The notes below the pieces were generated by a model. The model had not been told where the DNA came from, searched no databases, and saw only the letters and a program-made list of their open reading frames with translations. Positions 1 to 7,838 of a stretch of DNA of 13,281 bases are shown in pieces. Origin of the DNA: DATGLW01 sp035293965 (GTDB taxonomy: Bacteria > Actinomycetota > Acidimicrobiia > Acidimicrobiales > RAAP-2); contig DATGLW010000010.1 of assembly GCA_035293965.1 (NCBI GenBank), positions 1-13,281 of the forward strand, in the 5' to 3' direction. The position numbers were made by a program, and so were the translations under genes. Each line of letters begins with the position of its first letter. Within the stretch, counting starts at the first letter, position 1.

Positions 1-16
1 CGTCCACGTTGATCAT
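1..16 (-). CDS. Possible 5' end of a gene running off the left edge
   Basis: Reading the minus strand, an ATG at 16-14 is followed by codons for M-I-N-V-D before the window ends. The purine-rich stretch AGGAAGG (25-19) lies just upstream, with its AGGA core 5 nt from the ATG, which is a good Shine-Dalgarno geometry. A strong hairpin (26-49) sits immediately upstream of that site. Only five codons are visible, so nothing can be said about function. The call rests only on the ribosome binding site and start codon, and it could be coincidence. Confidence 0.35.
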
Positions 17-25
17 GTCCTTCCT

Positions 26-49
26 CCCTGGCCGCAGCTCCGGCCAGGG
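26..49. repeat. Perfect 8-bp inverted repeat (hairpin)
   Basis: CCCTGGCC (26-33) and GGCCAGGG (42-49) are perfect reverse complements around an 8-nt loop. No T-run follows on either strand, so it does not look like a classical intrinsic terminator. On the minus strand the 3' arm of the stem directly abuts the AGGAAGG ribosome binding site of the possible gene at the left edge. It could therefore sit in that gene's 5' leader, or it could be a leftover mobile-element end. The structure is seen directly; its role is inference. Confidence 0.6.
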
Positions 50-88
50 TCCGTGATCCAGCACTCTCCGTGGTGGACCACCAGGAAG

Positions 89-121
89 GGGGGTCAAGAT
101 TCGAGCGTCGATAGGGGGTCA
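89..121. repeat. Short direct repeats GGGGGTCA, possible IS end
   Basis: GGGGGTCA occurs at 89-96 and again at 114-121, 25 bp apart. The second copy runs into GTTTTCAGCCGGCG. Spaced repeats of this kind resemble the multiple terminal repeats at ends of IS21-type elements, where the transposase binds. That likeness is from memory and was not tested. The second copy also overlaps the stop codon of the transposase remnant at 119-272, so the repeats may instead be the end of that element. A separate near-perfect palindrome TGGTGGACCACCA lies at 71-83. Confidence 0.35.
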
Positions 122-272
122 GTTTTCAGCCGGCGCTGACACTGCGGTCGCCATCCGGCTGTAGGGGGCCGCCGAGGTGTCGCCGAGCGCGCGCCGGTAG
201 AGCTTCAAGAAGTTGTGGGTCCCGCAGATGAGCTTCCACTCGGAGGCGGCGGCCTCTTTGCCTCACCAGGAA
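119..272 (-). pseudogene. IS1182-like DDE transposase, C-terminal remnant
   Basis: The minus-strand frame ending at TGA 119-121 contains EWKLICGTHNFLKLYR (241-194). This matches the characteristic C-terminal tail of IS1182-type DDE transposases (pattern: RG-x-E-x-x-x-x-EW-x-LI-x-x-x-HNLLKL). Going upstream, the frame is closed by an in-frame TGA at 265-263. The residues expected just before the tail (F-L-V-R, 272-261) continue in a neighbouring frame, so an indel lies near 258-265. Only the last few dozen residues survive, the catalytic DDE residues are absent, and no start codon belongs to it. It is a dead scar next to the broken hydrolase gene and may mark the event that removed that gene's 3' end. 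Between 273 and about 432 I recognise no gene; one minus-strand frame reads open through a short stretch there but resembles nothing I know. Confidence 0.6.
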
Positions 273-432
273 GATCACCTCGTCCTCGGTACCCTGATCG
301 GAGCGCGACGTGTCGGCGCCTACGACGTCAGCTCGGCCGGCACCGAGGCCAACGCAGCCTCGATGGCCTCAAGGAGCTGACGGGCCGACGAGGCGGCTCG
401 ACGGCGACGCGAGTTGACGGTCCCTTCGAGGG

Positions 433-936
433 CGGGAGCTGGTCGACGAGGTTGGACACCTGGAGGGGAAGCCTTCCGGTGGGGTGCCGGTCACGAAGGC
501 GCCGTAGCAGTCCACTGCCGCGTCGAGCTCGAGGTTGCACGCAGCAAGCATGCTCTGGCGCCCGCCCGAGCAGTAGCCGATCACTCCGACCTTCCGGGAC
601 GTGGCGAGCGAGCGCAGGTGGGCGGCTGCACCGCCGACATCTCCGACCAGTCGGTCGTCGGGTACCCCGCCAGCGGCACGGGCTGCGGCCGCGGCGTCAT
701 CCGGGCTGGAGCCGGGGGCTTCGCGCCAGTAGAGGTTGGGACAGAGCGCGTCGTAGCCGAGCTCGGCGAAGCGTCGCACGATCTCGTTCGTCGCGCGGTC
801 GTAGCCCGGCATGTGTGTGGATGACCACGACCCCACCGCGCGCCTCGCCACCCTCGGGCTGAGCCAGGTAGGCCTCGATCTCTTCACCTCGGTGACCGGA
901 GATCCGGGTCGTCGTGGCGCGTAGGTCCTCGCTCAT
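433..936 (-). pseudogene. Dienelactone hydrolase family protein, frameshifted and truncated
   Basis: The minus-strand ATG at 936 opens a frame that carries the first beta strand (GGVVVIH) and then goes wrong. One extra base in the GTGTGTG stretch at 813-819 moves the reading to a second frame. That frame continues the alpha/beta-hydrolase fold convincingly: PGYDRATNEIVRRFAELGY, then NLYWREAPG, then the nucleophile elbow GYCSGG (578-561, Cys nucleophile), then CYGAFVTGTPPEGFP. A missing base in the G run at 465-468 shifts it again to LQVSNLVDQLP, after which homology ends. The part that should hold the Asp and His of the Cys-Asp-His triad is absent, so the protein cannot be a working hydrolase even if the indels were sequencing errors. 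It lies 52 bp downstream of the HxlR gene on the same strand, so it was probably once its operon partner. The family hydrolyses dienelactones and related esters. Confidence 0.75.
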
Positions 937-988
937 CTCGTCATGTCCTCGATTGGTGCCGGGTTGATTCCTCGGTAGTACAGCATCG

Positions 989-1378
989 TCACGTCGAGAT
1001 GACCGTACTGGTCTCGTGTGCCTGGTCGTAACGCATGCGTGCAGCGTCGATGTCGCCGAGGTGGGCGTCAGCCCAGGCGAGGAGACTGGTCACTGCCTGG
1101 AGCAGCGTCTCGCCCATTGGAGTCAGCGCGTACTCAACGCGCGGTGGGACGACGGCGTAGACGGTACGAGCGACCAAGCCGTCGCGCTCCAAGGAGCGCA
1201 CGGTCACCGTCAGCATGCGCGGGGTGATGCCCTCGATCTCGCGGCGCAGCTCGCTGAAGCGCTTCGTGCCAGTCCCGAGCAAGTGGATGACGTACAGCGA
1301 CCACTTGTCACCGATCCGGTCGAGCACCTCGCGCGCCCGACAGCCGGCTACCGGGGTCGAGCGGCTCTGCGGCTCCAT
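989..1378 (-). CDS. HxlR-family winged-helix transcriptional regulator
   Basis: This 129-residue protein has the HxlR/DUF24 signature: C-x-x-x-x-x-x-x-IGDKWSLYVIHLL (from Cys13), RFSELRREIEGITPRMLT (recognition helix), then LERDGLVARTVYAVVPPRVEYALTPMG (wing). The ATG at 1378 is chosen over an upstream in-frame ATG at 1480. It has an excellent AGGAGG (1389-1384) 5 nt away, and the 34 extra residues look non-coding. Cys13 is the only cysteine. In relatives such as YodB and HypR, a cysteine at this place senses quinones, aldehydes or disulfide stress, so an electrophile or redox sensor is a reasonable inference. The gene is divergent from the YceI-like gene and sits upstream of the broken dienelactone hydrolase. 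It therefore probably controls both directions and itself. Confidence 0.92.
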   Translation of the reverse strand: MEPQSRSTPVAGCRAREVLDRIGDKWSLYVIHLLGTGTKRFSELRREIEGITPRMLTVTVRSLERDGLVARTVYAVVPPRVEYALTPMGETLLQAVTSLLAWADAHLGDIDAARMRYDQAHETSTVIST

Positions 1379-1529
1379 TGTTTCCTCCTGGGAACTCGAG
1401 ATGGTCAAAGGTACCGACTTCTCTCCACGTGCCGTCTTCCCCGGGGCTCGGTGCGACGTGTAACCTGACGAGGTTCCCATCAGGAAGTCTATCTACATTG
1501 GTAACCGAGATCAGCGAGAGCAAAACCGC
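1379..1529. promoter_or_regulatory. Divergent promoter region with candidate operator
   Basis: These 151 bp separate the divergent HxlR gene and YceI-like gene and must hold both promoters. A perfect inverted repeat AACCT-GACG-AGGTT lies at 1462-1475. A second palindromic core GGTAACC lies at 1500-1506, about 24 bp before the plus-strand start codon, and a GGTACC core lies near 1409. HxlR proteins bind as dimers to short palindromes in just such divergent regions, so these are candidate operators. An AT-richer stretch around TCTATCTACATT (1479-1499) could include the plus-strand -10 element. I cannot fix a convincing -35/-10 pair. Confidence 0.45.
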
Positions 1530-2099
1530 ATGACCACCGAGCCGCGCTCCGGCGCATTACCCCTGGCTCGAGGAACCTGGACGCTCGACCCGAACCACTC
1601 AGCCGTGCACTTCCGGGTCAGCCACCTCGGGCTCAGCAACGTCCGAGGTCGCTTCGACCGCTTCGATGCCACCCTCAGCGCCGACACCATCCTCGACGAG
1701 GTGGCGGTGTCGGCCACCGTCGACCTGGGCTCGGTCGACACCAACCAACCCGATCGCGACGCCGATCTGCGCACCACCGACTTCTTCTCCTCCGACCAGC
1801 ATCCCGAGATGACGTTTCGCTCCCCGGCGGTCAAGGAGCGCTTCGACGGAGAGTACGAGCTGACCGGCGAGCTCACCATCAACGGGATCACCGAGCCGCT
1901 CACCTCGGAGGTCGAGCTCACGGGTGCGGAGGTCTTCCCCGGCGACGGGAAGACCCCCGCCGGGTTCAGCGCGACGGGCGAGGTGAACCGGGACGACTTC
2001 GGCATCGACTTCAACGTGCCGCTCGGCATGGACAAGATGGCCCTTGGCCAACGGGTCCGCACCGAGCTCGAGCTCCAGTTCGTCGCCCCCGAGGCGTAG
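1530..2099 (+). CDS. YceI-like family lipid-binding-fold protein
   Basis: This 189-residue protein spans the whole YceI domain (about residues 15-187). It opens with GTWTLDPNHSAVHFRVSHLGLSNVRGRF. The middle motif is D-T-N-x-P-D-R-D-A-x-L-R-T-x-D-F-F (71-86), followed by HPEMTFRS (91-98). Later come LTINGITEPL and the closing NRDDFGIDFNVPL stretch (153-165). YceI proteins form an extended lipocalin-like barrel that binds polyisoprenoid or amide-type lipids. Here there is no signal peptide, so it should be cytoplasmic, as is common in actinobacteria. A weak GCGAGAG (1514-1520) lies 9 nt before the ATG. Its stop codon TAG is followed immediately by the ATG of the next gene, so the two are co-translated. 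The divergent HxlR regulator is its likely controller. The exact ligand is unknown. Confidence 0.93.
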   Translation: MTTEPRSGALPLARGTWTLDPNHSAVHFRVSHLGLSNVRGRFDRFDATLSADTILDEVAVSATVDLGSVDTNQPDRDADLRTTDFFSSDQHPEMTFRSPAVKERFDGEYELTGELTINGITEPLTSEVELTGAEVFPGDGKTPAGFSATGEVNRDDFGIDFNVPLGMDKMALGQRVRTELELQFVAPEA

Positions 2100-2885
2100 A
2101 TGGTGACCTCGCGAAGCGATCCCGCCGTATGGCTGCGCTCTGTCCGGGCTTCCCACGACCGGCTGACGGCGACGGTCGAGGGCCTGGACCCGTCGGACCT
2201 CGGTCGCCCCTCGTTGTGCGGTCAGTGGAGCATCGCCCAGGTCCTCTCGCACCTCGGCAGCCAGGCCGAGATCTTCTCCCTCTTGGTCGACGCCGGCATG
2301 GACGGCACGGACCCGCCTTCCCAAGAGGCCTTCGCGCCGATCTGGGACGCGTGGAACTCACGGAGCGCCAGGGACCAGGCCACCGATAGCATCACCGCGA
2401 ACGGAGCGCTGGTGAGCCGCCTCGAGAGGCTCGATTCGGAGGCGCTGGGTACGTTCCACCTCGAAGCGTTCGGGATGGACCTCGATGCCGCCGGCCTGCT
2501 GCGCCTCCGGCTCTCCGAGCACGCGCTGCACACCTGGGACGTCGCCGCGGCGCTGGACCCGGCTGCCAGAGTGGCTCCCGACGCGGTCGAGCTGCTCTTG
2601 GAGGGACTTCCCGAGCTCGCCGCCCGTGTCGGCAAGCCCACCCCTCACTCGTCGACCGTCGCGATCACGACGACCGATCCGCGTCGCCGGTTTTTCCTTG
2701 CTCCTGAGGGCGTTCGTCTCGAACCGACGAACGAACCCACCGGCACCGCAATCGCAGGCTCGATCAGTCTCACCGCAGAGACCCTCGTGCGCCTCGTCTA
2801 CGGGCGGCTCCAAGAGACCGACGCGGTGCACGTCGAGCGGGGCATCTCCCTCGAGGAGCTACGGGCGGTGTTCCCTGGGTTCTGA
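2100..2885 (+). CDS. DinB/mycothiol-dependent maleylpyruvate isomerase-like protein (TIGR03083 type)
   Basis: This 261-residue protein has an N-terminal four-helix DinB-like domain (about 8-150) and a smaller C-terminal domain (about 160-255). It matches actinobacterial proteins of the mycothiol-dependent maleylpyruvate isomerase group. Family hallmarks are LCGQWSIAQVLSHLGSQAEIF (39-59) and LRLSEHALHTWDVAAAL (135-151). His51, Glu140 and His144 stand where the zinc ligands of Corynebacterium maleylpyruvate isomerase stand (a His near residue 52, then E-x-x-x-H), so metal binding should be intact. The family uses mycothiol as a cofactor or co-substrate for isomerisation or thiol transfer. The particular substrate cannot be read from the sequence, and true maleylpyruvate isomerase activity is not implied. 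The ATG follows the YceI-like stop codon with no gap, and GAGGCG just before it can serve as ribosome binding site. Confidence 0.88.
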   Translation: MVTSRSDPAVWLRSVRASHDRLTATVEGLDPSDLGRPSLCGQWSIAQVLSHLGSQAEIFSLLVDAGMDGTDPPSQEAFAPIWDAWNSRSARDQATDSITANGALVSRLERLDSEALGTFHLEAFGMDLDAAGLLRLRLSEHALHTWDVAAALDPAARVAPDAVELLLEGLPELAARVGKPTPHSSTVAITTTDPRRRFFLAPEGVRLEPTNEPTGTAIAGSISLTAETLVRLVYGRLQETDAVHVERGISLEELRAVFPGF

Positions 2886-2987
2886 CGGCAGCGAGGTGCG
2901 GCGCGAGAACAGGGCAGGGCGCACGCCTCACGTCTATGGGCGAATGAACCACCTGATGAACGACAAACACGGAGAAAGGTTTCGCTG

Positions 2988-3062
2988 GTGAGAGTTGAGG
3001 TCCTGAGAGCAGCCAGGCGACCCGGCGGTCGCCGACGCGTCGACGCGGGGGTCAGCAAGTGA
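2988..3062 (+). CDS. Candidate 24-residue leader peptide upstream of doxX
   Basis: A GTG at 2988 preceded by GGAGAAAGG (2971-2979, 8 nt spacing) opens a 24-codon arginine-rich frame. Its TGA (3060-3062) overlaps the GTG start of the DoxX gene (3059-3061) as GTGA. DoxX itself has only a weak GGGGG-type ribosome site, so this short frame would deliver ribosomes to it by translational coupling. A perfect hairpin (3016-3033) lies within the frame. A shorter 15-codon frame (2944-2991) also ends in a GTGA overlap with this start but lacks a Shine-Dalgarno site. The peptide matches nothing I recognise. The geometry is seen directly; that it is translated is inference. Confidence 0.35.
   Translation: MRVEVLRAARRPGGRRRVDAGVSK
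3016..3033 (+). promoter_or_regulatory. Hairpin in the doxX leader
   Basis: GGCGACC (3016-3022) and GGTCGCC (3027-3033) are perfect reverse complements around the loop CGGC. The hairpin starts 28 bp after the GTG of the leader ORF and ends 25 bp before the doxX start. A 12-bp palindrome CGCGTCGACGCG (3036-3047) follows at once. Placed inside a short translated leader, it could tie doxX translation to ribosome movement over the leader. The palindrome could also be a protein-binding site. In DNA this GC-rich, such repeats also arise by chance. Confidence 0.4.
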
Positions 3063-3619
3063 ACGTTCGCGACCTCTCGCTTCTCGCCGCCCGTGGGGTG
3101 CTTGGCGGGTACCTTGCCGCGCACGGGGCCCAGAAGCTGTTCGGGTCCTTCGGTGGCCATGGCATGGCGCCGACCGTAACCGGCTTCGATCGGCTGGGGC
3201 TGCACCCGGCACCGGTCATGGCGCGGGTGGCGGCCGTCTCGGAGCTCACCGGGGGCACGCTGACGGTTGCTGGCGCTGCCCATCCTCTCGGCCCCATCGC
3301 GCTCGCCGCCACCATGGCTGTGGCTGCGTCGACGCACCGGGCGAACGGACCATTTGCCGCCAACGGGGGATTCGAGCTGCCGCTCACCAACATGGCAGCC
3401 GCGCTCGCACTCGCTGTCGGTGGTCCGGGCCGCTATTCGTTCGACGCGCTCTCCGGCCGCTCGATCCCTCGCCCGCTCGTCCGCGTGGTCGCGGCCGGAG
3501 CCGCGGTGTCCGCCGCCGCGTGCCTCACCATGGTGCTGCGGGCCAAGCCCCAGCCTCCGTCAGGGCCAAGCAATGGTGCGGAGGCCAAGGAGGCCGAGGA
3601 GGCCGAACAGCCTGCCTAG
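3059..3619 (+). CDS. DoxX family membrane protein
   Basis: This 186-residue protein has the DoxX signature HGAQKLFGSFGGHG (22-35) after the first membrane helix. Hydrophobic segments lie at about 5-22, 52-72, 78-93, 108-121 and 139-160. The typical closing motif GGPGRYSFDAL (121-131) precedes the last one. DoxX proteins are small inner-membrane proteins linked to thiol stress, oxidoreductase complexes and respiratory components. The best studied actinobacterial one works with superoxide dismutase and a thiosulfate sulfurtransferase in a membrane redox complex. The GTG start at 3059 is the only possible one, because the frame upstream has no start codon back to a stop at 2996. A cytoplasmic tail rich in Glu, Ala and Lys ends the protein. 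It follows the DinB-like gene by 173 bp on the same strand, with a candidate leader ORF between. A role in redox protection with its neighbours is inference. Confidence 0.9.
   Translation: MNVRDLSLLAARGVLGGYLAAHGAQKLFGSFGGHGMAPTVTGFDRLGLHPAPVMARVAAVSELTGGTLTVAGAAHPLGPIALAATMAVAASTHRANGPFAANGGFELPLTNMAAALALAVGGPGRYSFDALSGRSIPRPLVRVVAAGAAVSAAACLTMVLRAKPQPPSGPSNGAEAKEAEEAEQPA
3581..3607 (+). repeat. Three tandem 9-bp repeats in the DoxX tail
   Basis: GAGGCCAAG, GAGGCCGAG and GAGGCCGAA follow each other without a gap and encode E-A-K, E-A-E, E-A-E in the C-terminal tail of the DoxX protein. In-frame units of 9 bp can change number without breaking the gene, so the acidic tail may vary in length between strains. 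Confidence 0.7.
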
Positions 3620-3681
3620 CCGCTGACTCGGATGAGCTGCAAGGCACGGCAGAACCCTCGGTAGAGGAACGAGCGCGTCAT
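3616..3681 (-). pseudogene. Integrase-type transposase, N-terminal remnant
   Basis: A minus-strand ATG at 3681 opens a 21-codon frame containing FLYRGFCRALQLIR, which ends at TAG 3618-3616. This closely resembles the conserved beginning of the IS481/IS3-like integrase-core transposases common in actinobacteria, which start M-x-F-L-Y-R-x-F-C-x-x-L-Q-L-I-R and go on to a longer helix rich in LRHE-V-LRRQ. That continuation is absent: the sequence breaks off exactly at the 3' end of the DoxX gene, whose stop codon overlaps this one. I read it as a scar from a lost insertion element that joined the DoxX gene to its present neighbourhood. The identification rests on about 14 residues and on memory of the family. 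Confidence 0.45.
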
Positions 3682-3779
3682 TGCCGGACACTCGCTGTGA
3701 CGATCGACCGGGCTTCTTTGATCTCCTCGATCGACAGGCCGACCTTGTTGGTGGATACGGGGTCACGTTCGGCCTGTGG
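3678..3779 (-). other. Open stretch without start codon, unassigned
   Basis: A minus-strand frame is open for 33 codons from after TAG (3782-3780) to TGA (3680-3678), and that TGA overlaps the ATG of the transposase remnant. It includes TNKVGLSIEEIKEARSIV, which looks like real protein (an amphipathic helix). The frame has no ATG, GTG or TTG. It may be the tail of a deleted gene, or an upstream part of the same lost element. The GLSIEEI-like helix recalls MerR-family regulators, but the match is too short to call. No terminator with a T-run is visible in the 179 bp between the convergent doxX and glgX genes. Confidence 0.2.
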
Positions 3780-3798
3780 CTACGCGGTGGATCGCGGC

Positions 3799-5906
<2,108 letters not shown>

Positions 5907-5910
<4 letters not shown>

Positions 5911-7838
5911 CGCGGCGACCGTCCCTGGCCCGGCACGAGGACCACGCAGGCGAGCGGCGGGGCGAGGAGCGTGAGCGACCTCGGGCGGCCGTGCGCCGGC
6001 ACTGGCTGCGCGTCCACGCCGCCCAGGTTGCCCATGCCGCTCCCGCCGTAGTCCCGGGCGTCGCTGTTGAGTGCCTCCCGCCAGCGCCCGCCGTGGGGGA
6101 CCCCGAGGACGAGGTTGTGACGGGGCACCGGGGTCAGGTTGCACACCACGAGGGCCGCGCCCCCGTCGCGGGAGCGGCGCAGGTAGGCGACGACGCCGAG
6201 CTCGGCTTCGTCGGCCAGCACCCACTCGAAGCCGGCGGGGTCGGCGTCGAGCTGGTGGAGGGCGGGCACCGAGCGGTAGAGGCGGTTCAGGTCCCCCACC
6301 CACCGGGCCACCCCGCCGTGCAGCGGGTGGTCGAGCAGGCGCCAGTCGAGCCCGCGCTCGTGGTCCCACTCCCGCCGGTCGGCGAGCTCGTTGCCCATGA
6401 ACAGCAGCTTCTTGCCCGGCAGCGTGAACTGGTACCCGTAGAGCAGGCGGAGGTTGGCGAACTGCTGCCACTCGTCGCCGGGCATGGCGGCCAGCAGCGA
6501 GCCCTTGCCGTGCACGACCTCGTCGTGGGAGAGCGGCAGGACGAACTTCTCGCTGAACGCGTACAGAGCGCGGAAGGTCAGCTCCCCGTGGTGGTACCGG
6601 CGGTGCACCGGATCTCGGCGCAGGTGCTGCAACGTGTCGTGCATCCATCCCATGTCCCACTTGAACCCGAAGCCGAGTCCCCCCTCGGCGGTCGGGCGCG
6701 ACACCCCCGGCCACGACGTCGACTCCTCGGCCATCGTCCGGACGTCGGGGTGGTCGGCAGCGATGCCCTCGTTGAGCTGCCGGAGGAAGTCGACAGCGTC
6801 GAGGTTCTCGCGCCCGCCGAAGCGGTTGGGAAGCCACTCGCCCTCGGCGCGCGAGTAGTCGAGGTACAGCATGGAGGCGACCGCGTCGACCCGGAGCCCG
6901 TCGGCATGGTACGTGCGCAGCCATCGGTCGGCTGACGAGGCAAGGAAGCTGCGGACCTCGTGGCGCCCGTAATTGAAGATGAGGCTGTGCCAGTCGGGAT
7001 GGGTCCCGAGGCGCGGATCCGCATGCTCGTAGAGGTGGGTGCCGTCGAAGGATGCCAGGGCGAACTCGTCGGGGGCGAAATGCGACGGCACCCAGTCGAC
7101 GATGACGCCGATGCCCGCCTGGTGGAGGGCATCGATCAGCGCCATGAGGTCCTGGGGCGTGCCGTAGCGGCTGGTGGGTGCGAAGTAGCCCGTCACCTGG
7201 TAGCCCCACGAGCCGTAGAAGGGGTGCTCCATCACCGGGAGCAGCTCCACGTGGGTGAAGCCGGCAGCGGCCACGTGCTCGATCAGCCGGGGCGCAAGTT
7301 CACGGTAGCCGGGCAGGCGACCCGGCTCGTCGGGTGACCGCCACCAGCTGCCAAGGTGGACCTCGTAGATGGACATCGGCGCGTCCGGTGCGCTGCGAGC
7401 GGCGCGGCCTGCCATCCAGGCCTCGTCGCCCCAGTCGTAGGCGAGGTCCCACACGACCGAGCCGGTCCTCGGCGGCACCTCGCACCAGGCGGCGCAGGGA
7501 TCGGCCTTGAGCAGCCGGGCGCCGCTCCCGGTCACGAGCGCGTACTTGTAGACGTCACCGTGGGCGGCTTCGGGCACCGTGCCGGCCCAGATGCCCGAGG
7601 ACGCCACCGGTCGGAGCTCGTCGACACCGGGTGACCAGCCGTTGAAGTCGCCGACCACCGACACGGCCCGCGCGTTGGGCGCCCAGACAGCGAAGCGCGC
7701 CCCGCGCTCGGGCGCGTCGAGCAGGTGCGCCCCCAGCTTCTCGCCCAACCGTCGGTGCGTCCCCTCGTTGAAGAGGTACAGGTCCTCAGCGGACAGCCAG
7801 CGCTCGCCGGGGGCGGCCCCCACGGCCCCCGCGCTCAT
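5907..7838 (-). CDS. glgB: 1,4-alpha-glucan branching enzyme GlgB
   Basis: This 643-residue GH13 enzyme makes alpha-1,6 branches in glycogen by moving a segment of alpha-1,4 chain. The CBM48 domain occupies about 20-130 (FAVWAPNARAVSVVGDFNGW at 49-68), followed by the barrel and a C-terminal beta domain. Catalytic regions: VDWVPSHF (247-254), DGLRVDAV with nucleophile Asp318, MAEES with acid/base Glu371, and LSHDEVVHG with Asp439. The spacings of 53 and 68 residues equal those of the E. coli enzyme (405, 458, 526). It is shorter than the E. coli protein (about 728) because the extra N-terminal module (N1) is missing, a form known in many bacteria that affects the length of chains moved. The ATG at 7838 overlaps the malQ stop codon as ATGA, and its own stop codon overlaps the glgX start the same way. 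Confidence 0.97.

Noticed and set aside
215..862. 215-codon plus-strand frame over the hydrolase pseudogene
   Set aside because: It is extremely Arg/Ser-rich and antisense to sequence with clear dienelactone hydrolase similarity. It is not a gene.
1379..1480. Longer N-terminus for the HxlR regulator from ATG 1480
   Set aside because: The extra 34 residues do not resemble the family and would fill the divergent promoter region. The ATG at 1378 has a near-perfect AGGAGG at 5 nt.
3620..3798. Search for an intrinsic terminator between the convergent doxX and glgX genes
   Set aside because: No GC-rich hairpin followed by a T-run was seen on either strand.
5911..7209. N-terminal extension of the glgX frame by 433 codons, which would make an 1136-residue protein
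   Set aside because: It lies entirely inside glgB in another frame, is Arg/Pro/Ala-rich noise, and the conserved GlgX start (WPGSPHPLGATWDGEG) begins right after ATG 5910, which overlaps the glgB stop codon.
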